Below the pieces are notes generated by a model. The model had not been told where the DNA came from. It was given only the letters and a program-made list of their open reading frames with translations, and made no database searches. 23,628 nt of DNA from a virus: positions 1 to 23,628 of the IMG/VR virus record IMGVR_UViG_3300031841_001434. The stretch is one strand, 5' to 3'. Made by a program: the position numbers and the translations under genes. Below, one piece after another: positions 15,568 to 21,929 of the stretch (positions are counted from its first letter, which is position 1; the number at the start of each line of letters is the position of its first letter).

Positions 15568-15746
15568 TTACAGAAAAAGATCTAATATTTGATGAATTGT
15601 ACGATGAGTTTAAACGTACTATGGATAACGATAGTGTGAACCTACTTGCCTATGCAGAAGAACATGATATTGATGACGATACAATGATGTTAATGTGGGA
15701 GACATACATAATAGAAGTAGGAAAAAGAAACGGAGTACAGAAATGA
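15564..15746 (+). CDS. hypothetical acidic protein
   Basis: A 60-residue acidic helical protein coupled by ATGA overlaps to the genes on both sides. It contains ELYDEFKRTMDNDSVNLLAY and a following acidic helix. No family recognised. Confidence 0.68.
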   Translation: MITEKDLIFDELYDEFKRTMDNDSVNLLAYAEEHDIDDDTMMLMWETYIIEVGKRNGVQK

Positions 15747-16057
15747 GCAGAATTAAGAAAGAAGTAACAGAAAGTCCATTTAAAGACCTAATACAGAGGA
15801 AAGATATATTCTCTGATATAATGTTGGGCAATTTAATGAGACAACACGAAATAAAAAGAAGTCTAAATAGAAAGAAGAAATACATACACGATACAGATAA
15901 AACAATTAAGGCTTGTCCCAAATGTAATAGATGTTGGGAGCGAACTAGATTAACGGGTAACCATAGAGATAAGAAAACAATCTATTATGATAACTTTCCT
16001 AAGTTTGGTAAAGAGATTAAATCGTGTAATAAATGTAAGGCACAAAAGGAGTTATAA
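15743..16057 (+). CDS. basic zinc-ribbon protein
   Basis: This 104-residue protein starts at ATG 15743 (GGAG upstream, ATGA overlap); a GTG further upstream is unsupported. The N-terminal 55 residues are basic and helical. The C-terminal half holds CPKCNRCW and, about 45 residues later, SCNKCK, which together form a four-cysteine zinc ribbon. Nucleic acid binding is a reasonable inference. Confidence 0.72.
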   Translation: MSRIKKEVTESPFKDLIQRKDIFSDIMLGNLMRQHEIKRSLNRKKKYIHDTDKTIKACPKCNRCWERTRLTGNHRDKKTIYYDNFPKFGKEIKSCNKCKAQKEL

Positions 16058-16291
16058 TTGTACAATAATGATAAAGATAGCATTTTTTTAGTGCACAAAA
16101 CTGGAGAAGCGGTAAAGGTTAAATTAAATTTAGCTAAAAATTATATTAAAAGTTTGCAAAGAGGAGGTATACCCTTTCTAAGAAAGATTGGATGGGATAT
16201 ATCAAAGCAAGATAAAAGAAAGTATAGGAATTGGAAAGACTTAAAAAGAGAAAGGATATTTGGGAGTGGAAAAGAAAAAAGCAATATGTAA
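16058..16291 (+). CDS. hypothetical basic protein with TTG start
   Basis: This 77-residue protein starts with TTG directly after the TAA of the previous gene. AAGGAG ends 4 nt before that junction, ideally placed for TTG, and no ATG is available near. The sequence is basic (VKVKLNLAKNYIKSLQRGG, then SKQDKRKYRNWKDLKRERI), as in a nucleic-acid-binding protein. No family recognised. Confidence 0.65.
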   Translation: MYNNDKDSIFLVHKTGEAVKVKLNLAKNYIKSLQRGGIPFLRKIGWDISKQDKRKYRNWKDLKRERIFGSGKEKSNM

Positions 16292-16571
16292 GATATCATT
16301 TAGTGGGAATTTCCCTGATAAAAAAAATATAGATATAGAATTTTATAAGCATAAAGGATTACTGAAATTCAATGACTTTGATAAATGCACTATATTACAG
16401 AATATGATCAATGTACTGACAGAAGTACAAGAATCTTACGCTAATAAATATTATGATGAGTTAGTTGAAAGGGGGGAAGCTTTAGGTAGTGGAATGTTTG
16501 AGGCAGATGAAAAATATTTAAAAAATTCTAAGAGGTGGCAAGGTGAAGTTTTTGTTGATACTAAAAATTAA
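16266..16571 (+). CDS. hypothetical protein
   Basis: This is about 101 residues from a GTG at 16266, with AAAGGA nine bases upstream; a TTG at 16260 is a possible alternative. It overlaps the previous gene by 26 nt. It has a strand-rich start (ICKISFSGNF) followed by a long helix (CTILQNMINVLTEVQESYANKYYDELVERGE). No family recognised. Confidence 0.6.
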   Translation: MEKKKAICKISFSGNFPDKKNIDIEFYKHKGLLKFNDFDKCTILQNMINVLTEVQESYANKYYDELVERGEALGSGMFEADEKYLKNSKRWQGEVFVDTKN

Positions 16572-16572
16572 T

Positions 16573-16601
16573 TTGGAACTTTTTGAAACTTGGTGCGTAT
16601 A
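16573..16601 (+). promoter_or_regulatory. phage promoter P6 (GGAAC-N16-CGTATA)
   Basis: TTGGAACTTTTTG at 16573 is followed by CGTATAAG from 16596 with the standard 16-nt spacing. It follows the previous stop by one base and lies 47 nt before the next ATG. Confidence 0.75.
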
Positions 16602-16648
16602 AGAAGTAAGCACGAAGCTTAAAATAAAACAAAAAACAAGGAGTTAAT

Positions 16649-16930
16649 ATGAATACATTATTAAAAAATGCACCTACTTGTTCGGTCATTGAAAATAATG
16701 AGAACATTAGGTTTGATTCATTATCTAATCTAATTGATGATGTCAGACACGAGATTTATGTCATTGAAGAGGAGGAGTTAATTGAGGATGCTAAAGATAC
16801 TTTAGATTTAGTTAAGCACTCTAACGTCAGACCACATACTTTAAAACAATATAAAGATGCTTATGATAACATCAAGAGAGAGTACAAAGAACTCAAAGAT
16901 TATCTCAAGTACTTAAAAGGGGGTAAGTAG
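16649..16930 (+). CDS. hypothetical helical protein
   Basis: This 93-residue protein is the first gene after promoter P6, with AAGGAG upstream. Most of it is charged helix or coiled coil (HEIYVIEEEELIEDAKDTLDLV, then YKDAYDNIKREYKELKDYL). No family recognised; an oligomeric accessory role is possible. Confidence 0.72.
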   Translation: MNTLLKNAPTCSVIENNENIRFDSLSNLIDDVRHEIYVIEEEELIEDAKDTLDLVKHSNVRPHTLKQYKDAYDNIKREYKELKDYLKYLKGGK

Positions 16931-16931
16931 G

Positions 16932-17075
16932 ATGAAAGAATTTTATTACACAATAAAAGTAACTGGCTACATAGAAGCCAAGAGCAAAAAGAAAGCACTC
17001 AAAGAAGTGAAGGAATACAAAGAGCATTTTATGTGCGATGATCCGTATCCCATAATAAAAGTAAAGGAGTTGTAA
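16932..17075 (+). CDS. hypothetical 47-residue protein
   Basis: This ORF starts one base after the preceding stop, with GGGGGTAAGTAGG upstream. The peptide MKEFYYTIKVTGYIEAKSKKKAL has the strand-then-'A-helix' pattern seen in several small phage proteins, including the one at 13133. It is followed one base later by the next ATG. Function unknown. Confidence 0.62.
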   Translation: MKEFYYTIKVTGYIEAKSKKKALKEVKEYKEHFMCDDPYPIIKVKEL

Positions 17076-17076
17076 G

Positions 17077-17241
17077 ATGCCATATAGATATAAAGGCTAT
17101 GGATTTAGTAGAAAAGAAAAAGAATATTTTAAAAAAAGAGCAAATAAAGTAAGGTTAGATAATAATAAATCATTATGTTGTAATGAGGAATTACTAGGAG
17201 ATGGACATTGTAGTAGTTGCCAACACTGGGGGATGGATTAA
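17077..17241 (+). CDS. 54-residue protein with cysteine pairs
   Basis: This small basic protein has AAAGGAG within the end of the preceding gene. C34-C35 and C46-x-x-C49, followed by H50, could bind one zinc. The basic N-terminal half (GFSRKEKEYFKKRANKVR) suggests nucleic acid contact. Stop and next start overlap as TAATG. Confidence 0.6.
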   Translation: MPYRYKGYGFSRKEKEYFKKRANKVRLDNNKSLCCNEELLGDGHCSSCQHWGMD

Positions 17242-17483
17242 TGAAGAAAGTAAATATAAAAACAATGGTAGTTGGTAAGGATAGTACCCGAGGTCTACAA
17301 ACCCCAAGGTTTAGATTGCATAGTGGGGAAACCAATCCAAGTGAGCTAATGGTAACACATTATGGAATAACACCTAGATTTGTGAATGAACAACCTGATG
17401 TAGAAGTAACCAATATATACAATGTAGTAGATATACTTAATGAATGTATTGATGACTACCACGAGAAGCACAAAGACGATTAA
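17241..17483 (+). CDS. hypothetical protein
   Basis: This 80-residue protein starts at ATG 17241, coupled to the previous stop; the frame is open to TTG 17217 without support. Sequence: basic N-terminus, then VTHYGITPRFVNEQPDVEV and an acidic helix with YHEKHKDD at the end. No family recognised. Confidence 0.68.
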   Translation: MKKVNIKTMVVGKDSTRGLQTPRFRLHSGETNPSELMVTHYGITPRFVNEQPDVEVTNIYNVVDILNECIDDYHEKHKDD

Positions 17484-17539
17484 GTTGGATTTGAACCACC
17501 TTTAGTATTATATTAAACTAAGGATATAATTAAAACAAG

Positions 17540-17797
17540 ATGGGAATCAGAGAAGAACTAGTAGAAAGAAGTGGTAATGACGAGATGTTATTTGCAGATG
17601 GTTACGATGATGCCTTGATAGGATATACTGATGGTGGTATTGCCGTCTACTCTATTGAAAGTATCATACGAATAATGATTACACAAGAAGAGATGACAGA
17701 AGAAGATGCTTTAGATCATTTTTATTATAATGTATCAGGAGCGTATGTCGGAGAGTATACACCAATCTATGTACATGATATAGAATGGGGTGTGTAA
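17540..17797 (+). CDS. conserved-type phage protein
   Basis: This 85-residue acidic protein contains FADGYDDALIGYTDGGIAVY, then EEDALDHFYYNVSGAYVGEY followed by TPIYVHD. This layout is one that I recall from many phage genomes, annotated as conserved hypothetical. A weak AAGGAT lies about 14 bases upstream. It follows a 56-bp gap holding GGATTTGAACCACC, which only loosely resembles the promoter family. Confidence 0.75.
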   Translation: MGIREELVERSGNDEMLFADGYDDALIGYTDGGIAVYSIESIIRIMITQEEMTEEDALDHFYYNVSGAYVGEYTPIYVHDIEWGV

Positions 17798-18301
17798 TTG
17801 ATAAAGAGATGTAGTAAGTGTAAAAAGTATAAATTTAAATGGAAGTACAATAAAAATAGAAGAAAGAAAGACGGACTACAACACCAATGCAGACCTTGCC
17901 AACATGAATACCACAATAATAAATGGTATCCAAAGAACAAAGACAAGAGAGTAAAGTCTGTAAAGGATTACAAGTGGAGAAAAAGAGAAGAGAATTATAG
18001 GAGAGTAGTAAAAGAATATTTTGTTAATGGTTGTGTTGATTGTGGCGAAAAGAATGTAAGAGTATTAGAGTTTGACCATGTTCGAGGGACAAAAAGAAAG
18101 GTAGGAAAGAAGGGATTAGAAGGAGTTTCTTACATGATTAGGCATGGATATAAATGGAAGACGATAAAAGAAGAAATAGACAAATGCGAGGTCAGATGTC
18201 GTAACTGCCACAAGGAAAGAACATGGAAAGAAAACAATTATTGGAAAGGTTTTGAAGATATTACAAAAAATAATGGAACAAATAGAAAGGATAATAGTTA
18301 G
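17798..18301 (+). CDS. HNH homing-type endonuclease
   Basis: This 167-residue protein carries an N-terminal zinc ribbon (C5, C8, C31, C34) and a C-terminal HNH nuclease: C79/C82, D93-H94 in EFDHVRG, then C134, N136, C137, H138 in VRCRNCHKER. Such enzymes nick or cut DNA using one metal ion. The start is TTG immediately after the preceding TAA; a beginning of MIKRCSKC agrees with how this family usually starts. It sits inside the small-gene operon as free-standing homing endonucleases often do, and it may help packaging or mobility. Confidence 0.82.
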   Translation: MIKRCSKCKKYKFKWKYNKNRRKKDGLQHQCRPCQHEYHNNKWYPKNKDKRVKSVKDYKWRKREENYRRVVKEYFVNGCVDCGEKNVRVLEFDHVRGTKRKVGKKGLEGVSYMIRHGYKWKTIKEEIDKCEVRCRNCHKERTWKENNYWKGFEDITKNNGTNRKDNS

Positions 18302-18308
18302 AAAGGAT

Positions 18309-18455
18309 ATGAAGTTAATAACAATAAAAGAAAATCAAGGTCATAATGGAGAGCGTGAGGTAGTAACATACATCACTTATGATCCAAATACTGGTAAAGA
18401 ATATGACGTAGCTGATATGCATGAAATGGAGCATGGCAAATGTTTTCGGTATTAA
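18309..18455 (+). CDS. hypothetical 48-residue protein
   Basis: A short ORF after the HNH gene. AAAGG lies very close to ATG 18309; ATG 18273, overlapping the HNH gene, is the alternative and would add 12 residues. The peptide (ITIKENQGHNGEREVVTYITYDPNTGKEYDVADMHE read in two parts) looks beta-rich. No family recognised. Confidence 0.5.
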   Translation: MKLITIKENQGHNGEREVVTYITYDPNTGKEYDVADMHEMEHGKCFRY

Positions 18456-18667
18456 ATAATATTAAAAGTGATATTCGCAAAGATATTAAGTCTGTAGAAA
18501 AAGCATGGAAAGATAATCCTAGTAACGACTACTACTTTGCAGAGATATCAGGATTAAGAAGAGCACTTAATTATGTAACTAGAGCAGAATCTAGAGAGTA
18601 TACTGCCTTAGATAGATGGGCACAATCAATGAATGAAAGGGAATTAAATGAATCTAATATTGGGTAA
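18440..18667 (+). CDS. hypothetical helical protein
   Basis: This 75-residue protein overlaps the previous gene by 16 nt and has GGAG upstream of ATG. It is charged and helical (NNIKSDIRKDIKSVEKAW, then AEISGLRRALNYVTRAES). No family recognised. Confidence 0.68.
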   Translation: MFSVLNNIKSDIRKDIKSVEKAWKDNPSNDYYFAEISGLRRALNYVTRAESREYTALDRWAQSMNERELNESNIG

Positions 18668-18824
18668 CGGACAAGAGATTAGTATCCACGATATTAAATC
18701 TATTGAAGTTGAACAAACGGAAAAAGCTTTTAAACAATATTATAAGACTTTGGTGATTACCACTCAGGATGATCAGGAAGTACAGATAAATCTTTTTTCT
18801 AAGGACAAAGAAGTATTATTATAA
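18648..18824 (+). CDS. hypothetical 58-residue protein
   Basis: A short ORF overlapping the previous gene by 20 nt, with AAAGGG six bases before ATG. The sequence (NLILGNGQEISIHDIKSIEV, later YYKTLVITTQDDQEVQINLF) is strand-rich and resembles a small beta barrel or hairpin protein. Its stop overlaps the next start (TAATG). Function unknown. Confidence 0.62.
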   Translation: MNLILGNGQEISIHDIKSIEVEQTEKAFKQYYKTLVITTQDDQEVQINLFSKDKEVLL

Positions 18825-18943
18825 TGATAACGAAGGGGATAGTTTTGGTTGGTTTTATTGTCCTTCTTGTTTACCAACCTCTCTTAAATAACGTCATGTA
18901 TAGGCTATCCCCTTCTCCTCACATACCAAAGGATATAATATAA
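18824..18943 (+). CDS. 39-residue predicted single-pass membrane protein
   Basis: A tiny ORF with TAATG overlaps at both ends. Residues 5-21 (GIVLVGFIVLLVYQPLL) form one hydrophobic segment after a lone lysine, followed by a polar, Pro-rich tail. It may insert in the inner membrane; it could be a holin-like or superinfection-related peptide, but there is no direct evidence. Being coupled directly to the Cas4-like gene argues it is translated. Confidence 0.55.
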   Translation: MITKGIVLVGFIVLLVYQPLLNNVMYRLSPSPHIPKDII

Positions 18944-19668
18944 TGGATATACAAAAAGTTTATGACGAATGGTTGCGTTCTGAAAATGAATTGCATTACA
19001 GAAAAAGATATGAGGGTAAGGAAGATTGGTTTCATGCATCAGCATCAGGGATGTGTATGCGTAAACATTACTTTCAGCATGTTGCAGGACTAGAACCTAA
19101 GCCAGTCAACGACGATACTATGAGATTATTTAGACTAGGAGACTTAGTGCATGAAGATATACAAGAAGCCGTAAGAAACTATGCAGATAAGAATGGTGCT
19201 CAGGTTATGATTGAAAGAGAGATACGAATACCTGAAGTAAATGTAAGAGGTTTCTTTGATTTACTTTTAGTAGAAGATGGGGCAATGATTGATATAAAGA
19301 CTTGTAATGCTTGGAAATGGAAGAATCTATTTGGTAGAAACCCTGATCCAAACCCAGCTATAAACTACTATTTACAGCTTGGAACATACGGATGGTGGTA
19401 TGAAGAAGATTCGGGGAACAAATTGAAAAAGCTTGCGTTACTATACTATAATAAAGATAATAGTAGAATGAGAGAAAAAGTCATACCGATATCATATATA
19501 GATAAAGCTAAAGAATATTGGTATGATGTAAAGAAACGTTTTAAAAAAGGAAACCCACCTATAGAACTTGGGATTGCACCAGTATATAATTGGGAATGCA
19601 ATATCAAATACTGCAACTTCTATGAAGTGTGTGGGGGTGGATTAAAAGGAAAGGGAACAGACCTATGA
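18943..19668 (+). CDS. Cas4/RecB-like PD-(D/E)XK nuclease with Fe-S cysteines
   Basis: This 241-residue protein matches the Cas4-like branch of RecB nucleases. Visible in order: C38 in SGMCMRKHYF, H70 in GDLVHEDIQ, D106 in GFFDLLL, D117-I-K119 in MIDIKTC, Q145/Y149 in QLGTYGWW, and C219, C224, C230 near the end. Four cysteines in this arrangement are the signature of a 4Fe-4S cluster. Such enzymes degrade or trim DNA ends, giving single strands for recombination. No CRISPR genes are near, so a phage recombination or replication role is inferred. It starts a run of recombination-type genes. Confidence 0.8.
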   Translation: MDIQKVYDEWLRSENELHYRKRYEGKEDWFHASASGMCMRKHYFQHVAGLEPKPVNDDTMRLFRLGDLVHEDIQEAVRNYADKNGAQVMIEREIRIPEVNVRGFFDLLLVEDGAMIDIKTCNAWKWKNLFGRNPDPNPAINYYLQLGTYGWWYEEDSGNKLKKLALLYYNKDNSRMREKVIPISYIDKAKEYWYDVKKRFKKGNPPIELGIAPVYNWECNIKYCNFYEVCGGGLKGKGTDL

Positions 19669-20069
19669 GTGAAAAGAAACCCGATTGGGATAAAATAACT
19701 GAAGGTAAGATAAGGCATGGTATAGCCGTAGAAGCTTTCAGCAAGGGCATGGAACTCAATGCTGATAACATGAGGACTATGGAAAGATGGGTGCAATTTG
19801 TGATACATGGTTACGATGGTATCAAAGAGAAGTTAGATGCACATCAACAAACAATGTCAGAGCAAGAGACTATAGATAAGGTTAAAGATACCTTTGATGG
19901 TGAAGAAGTAGACACTGATAAGTACATTAAAGATGCGATAGAAAAAGCGGCTGTTGGTCTTGACAGAAAGAATAAGAACATCGTTATGGCTAGACTCAGG
20001 GATGGTAAAATTAATACAGATAACCTACAAGCGTGCCTAGACAGAATAGAAGTACTGAAGAAAGGATAG
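19665..20069 (+). CDS. conserved-type protein of the recombination cassette
   Basis: This 134-residue protein starts at ATG 19665, overlapping the nuclease stop by ATGA, with AAAGG upstream. It opens with KPDWDKITEGKIRHGIAVEA, a pattern I recall near phage recombination and single-strand-binding genes. The rest is charged helix (IKEKLDAHQQTMSEQETIDKV and beyond). A helper for the nuclease or the SSB-like protein on either side is inferred. No catalytic motif is visible. Confidence 0.7.
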   Translation: MSEKKPDWDKITEGKIRHGIAVEAFSKGMELNADNMRTMERWVQFVIHGYDGIKEKLDAHQQTMSEQETIDKVKDTFDGEEVDTDKYIKDAIEKAAVGLDRKNKNIVMARLRDGKINTDNLQACLDRIEVLKKG

Positions 20070-20070
20070 T

Positions 20071-20547
20071 ATGGTTGACATTGGGGATGCTTACTATCCA
20101 AGTGATTTGGATGATAATAGACTTTCTGTACCAAAAGGCAGATATACTGCTGTGATAACAGATCTTTCTATATCTGAGAATGTCAGGTTTGGCAAACATA
20201 TTGCTGATGTATTTAAACCAGTGTATGCTATTGACAAAGAAAGTCATCCCCAATATGATGGTTGCTCTGTGATAGATAATGGCATTTTCAGATATAAGAA
20301 GGTAGGGGATTCACCATACGACCATAGTAAAAACTGGGGCTTTGCAAAATTCTTGTCCGTAATGGGACTTCGCAAAAAGGATAGGGAAGGTGGGCAACTG
20401 CCTTTCCTATACCTAAATGATATAAAAGGTGCTGTTGTATTGATAGATGTATTTATGAAACGTTTTATAAATGATTTGGATTCTGAAATAGCTTACCCAG
20501 TATGTAGAACAATTCAATTACAAAAACCTGCGGAAGTACCATTCTAA
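20071..20547 (+). CDS. probable single-stranded-DNA-binding (OB-fold-like) protein
   Basis: This 158-residue protein has AAAGGAT upstream. The layout suggests a beta-barrel: PKGRYTAVITDLSISENVRFG, then VFKPVYAID, VIDNGIFRYKKVG and later KGAVVLIDVFMKR. The C-terminus ends in KPAEVPF, reminiscent of the acidic ...PF tips by which SSB proteins recruit partners. It lies between a Cas4-like and a PD-(D/E)XK nuclease gene, a usual place for phage SSB. The assignment rests on this pattern and context, not on a clear family match. Confidence 0.5.
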   Translation: MVDIGDAYYPSDLDDNRLSVPKGRYTAVITDLSISENVRFGKHIADVFKPVYAIDKESHPQYDGCSVIDNGIFRYKKVGDSPYDHSKNWGFAKFLSVMGLRKKDREGGQLPFLYLNDIKGAVVLIDVFMKRFINDLDSEIAYPVCRTIQLQKPAEVPF

Positions 20548-20999
20548 TGAAGTTCAATGAGTCCTTATCAAGTGGTAAACAATCTGAAAACATTATATTA
20601 AAAATGGTACAGAATAAATATCCTAAAGCATATATCAAAGAAGGGTATCATAAAGAATATGATATAATGATACCTGAGATAAATAAAACAATAGAGGTAA
20701 AGAAAGATTTTAAATCACAATATACTGGTAATGTAGTTATAGAAATGGAAATGAATAATAGACCATCAGGCTTACAAACTACCACTGCTGATTGGTGGGT
20801 ATTTCATTTAGATGAAACAGAAATAGTGTGGATCACATTAGAAAGATTAAAAGAAATGGTAGAGCTTGAGGGTTATAAACTAGTAGAGTTTATTGGTGAT
20901 GGCGATGAGATAAGTAAACAAGCTTACTTAGTACCTAAGAAAGATTTATATATGTATAGCAATAAAATAAAAGAAATAAATAAGGATGATACATTATGA
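20547..20999 (+). CDS. PD-(D/E)XK nuclease-like protein
   Basis: This 150-residue protein shows the core of a PD-(D/E)XK nuclease: E15 in the first helix, D39 in KEYDIMI, then E50-V-K52 in TIEVKKDF, followed by TGNVVIEMEM and PSGLQTTTADWWVF. This order matches a recurrent phage family with a resolvase-like fold. Such enzymes cut DNA with two metal ions. The start overlaps the SSB-like stop as TAATG. A Holliday-junction or flap specificity cannot be read from the sequence. Confidence 0.72.
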   Translation: MKFNESLSSGKQSENIILKMVQNKYPKAYIKEGYHKEYDIMIPEINKTIEVKKDFKSQYTGNVVIEMEMNNRPSGLQTTTADWWVFHLDETEIVWITLERLKEMVELEGYKLVEFIGDGDEISKQAYLVPKKDLYMYSNKIKEINKDDTL

Positions 21000-21256
21000 A
21001 GAAACAAAAGTGTGTAGCAAATATTAAGTTCTCACTACAAGAAGTAGAGCTTATGATAAACTCACTAGAGAATTTAATCAGGATAGAGATACCATTTCAG
21101 GATAGTGCTGACTGGAGAAAGCCTTATGAGATGTTATTAAAAGATCTAAAAAAGATTAAGTCTGATATGAAAAACAAGATAGAAGAAGCAATGTTAAATA
21201 GAGAACATCAAAAGACTTCTACAATATATGGTGAAGTATGTGAGGTATGCGAATGA
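20996..21256 (+). CDS. hypothetical helical protein
   Basis: This 86-residue protein is coupled by ATGA to the nuclease upstream and to the resolvase-like gene downstream; AAGGAT precedes it. Long charged helices dominate (VELMINSLENLIRIEI, then LLKDLKKIKSDMKNKIEEAM). The end has CEVC. Function unknown, probably tied to the recombination genes. Confidence 0.68.
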   Translation: MKKQKCVANIKFSLQEVELMINSLENLIRIEIPFQDSADWRKPYEMLLKDLKKIKSDMKNKIEEAMLNREHQKTSTIYGEVCEVCE

Positions 21257-21579
21257 AGAACAAAGAAAATGTAAGAAGAGGTAGAAGAGCGAGACAGCGT
21301 GGAGCAGAACTGCAAAGGCAAGCTGTACGCATGGCAAAAGATTTAGGACTAGAGGCATTTAATCGTGATAGGGGTGGTGCACAACATGAACAAGGCGACA
21401 TAGAAATTGAAGGTCATTGGTATGGGTGCAAAAGAAGAACTCGTATTGCTCAATGGCTCAAGCCTGAAAAAGAAGAAGAAGGAGTTGTAGTTAGAGAAGA
21501 TAGGGGTAAGCCTTATATTGTATTAGACTATGAATACTTTTTAAATATGCTATCTATAATGAAAGAGATGGCAGACTAA
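21253..21579 (+). CDS. resolvase-like PD-(D/E)XK endonuclease
   Basis: This 108-residue protein starts at ATG 21253 (GAGG upstream, ATGA overlap); ATG 21247 is an alternative. The basic opening RRGRRARQRGAELQRQAVRMAKDLG is followed by RDRGGAQHEQGDIEI and YGCKRRTRIAQWLKPEKEEEGV, matching a phage family of small Holliday-junction-resolvase-like nucleases. The core D49 and K59 are present; the usual acidic residue two before the Lys is G (GCK), which is how I recall this family, so another acidic residue may serve. Inferred role: resolving branched DNA before packaging. Confidence 0.65.
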   Translation: MKNKENVRRGRRARQRGAELQRQAVRMAKDLGLEAFNRDRGGAQHEQGDIEIEGHWYGCKRRTRIAQWLKPEKEEEGVVVREDRGKPYIVLDYEYFLNMLSIMKEMAD

Positions 21580-21591
21580 TTGTTAACAAAC

Positions 21592-21673
21592 GAGGTGGTC
21601 TACTTTATAAATTTAAAATGAGAGACTTTTAAATGAAATTGGTTGGCGAACTAAAGATAAGGTAGACCATCTC
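21592..21673 (+). ncRNA. three-way-junction leader RNA before SSB-like gene
   Basis: Helix P1 pairs 21592-21608 (GAGGTGGTCTACTTTAT) with 21657-21673 (ATAAGGTAGACCATCTC): 17 pairs, of which 15 are Watson-Crick and 2 are G-U. Helix P2 is 21611-21618 with 21627-21634 (8 bp, 8-nt loop). Helix P3 is 21640-21644 with 21649-21653 (5 pairs, GGCG loop). Junction strands are AA, GAAAT and AAG. The AAGGAG of the next gene starts 5 nt after P1. I know no RNA family that it matches. Confidence 0.65.
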
Positions 21674-21692
21674 ATAATAAGGAGAAAACAGC

Positions 21693-21905
21693 ATGGCTGA
21701 ATACAAACAAAAAGATCAGTCTTTCAAGCTTTGGAAGAATGATTACAAAAAGGAAGGCGATAAGAAGCCTGATTACACTGGTACTGGATTAATCAATGGA
21801 GAAGAAAAACAAGTCTCTATGTGGATTAATGAAGATAAGAATGGAAAAAGATACTTATCTGGGTCTATCAGTGAGCCTTACAAGAAAAAAGACAGCCCTT
21901 TCTAG
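21693..21905 (+). CDS. small SSB-like protein
   Basis: This 70-residue protein has a strong AAGGAG. Its layout, SFKLWKNDYKKEGDKKPDYTGTG, then INGEEKQVSMWINEDKNGKRYLSGSI, matches a recurrent small phage protein with an OB-like beta unit that begins with an aromatic Phe/Trp and ends in a short polar tail. The C-terminus KKKDSPF resembles the ...PF tip of SSB proteins. It is preceded by the structured leader and followed by a strong terminator, so it has its own regulated end of the operon. Function is inferred. Confidence 0.6.
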   Translation: MAEYKQKDQSFKLWKNDYKKEGDKKPDYTGTGLINGEEKQVSMWINEDKNGKRYLSGSISEPYKKKDSPF

Positions 21906-21929
21906 GGTTTTCAGTCTTGTTTAATAATG

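Noticed and set aside
17484-17500. GGATTTGAACC resembles a reversed tRNA T-arm, as in a phage attachment site
   Set aside because: The stem pairs imperfectly, no acceptor or CCA end is found, and no integrase gene is present in the window; the match is too short.
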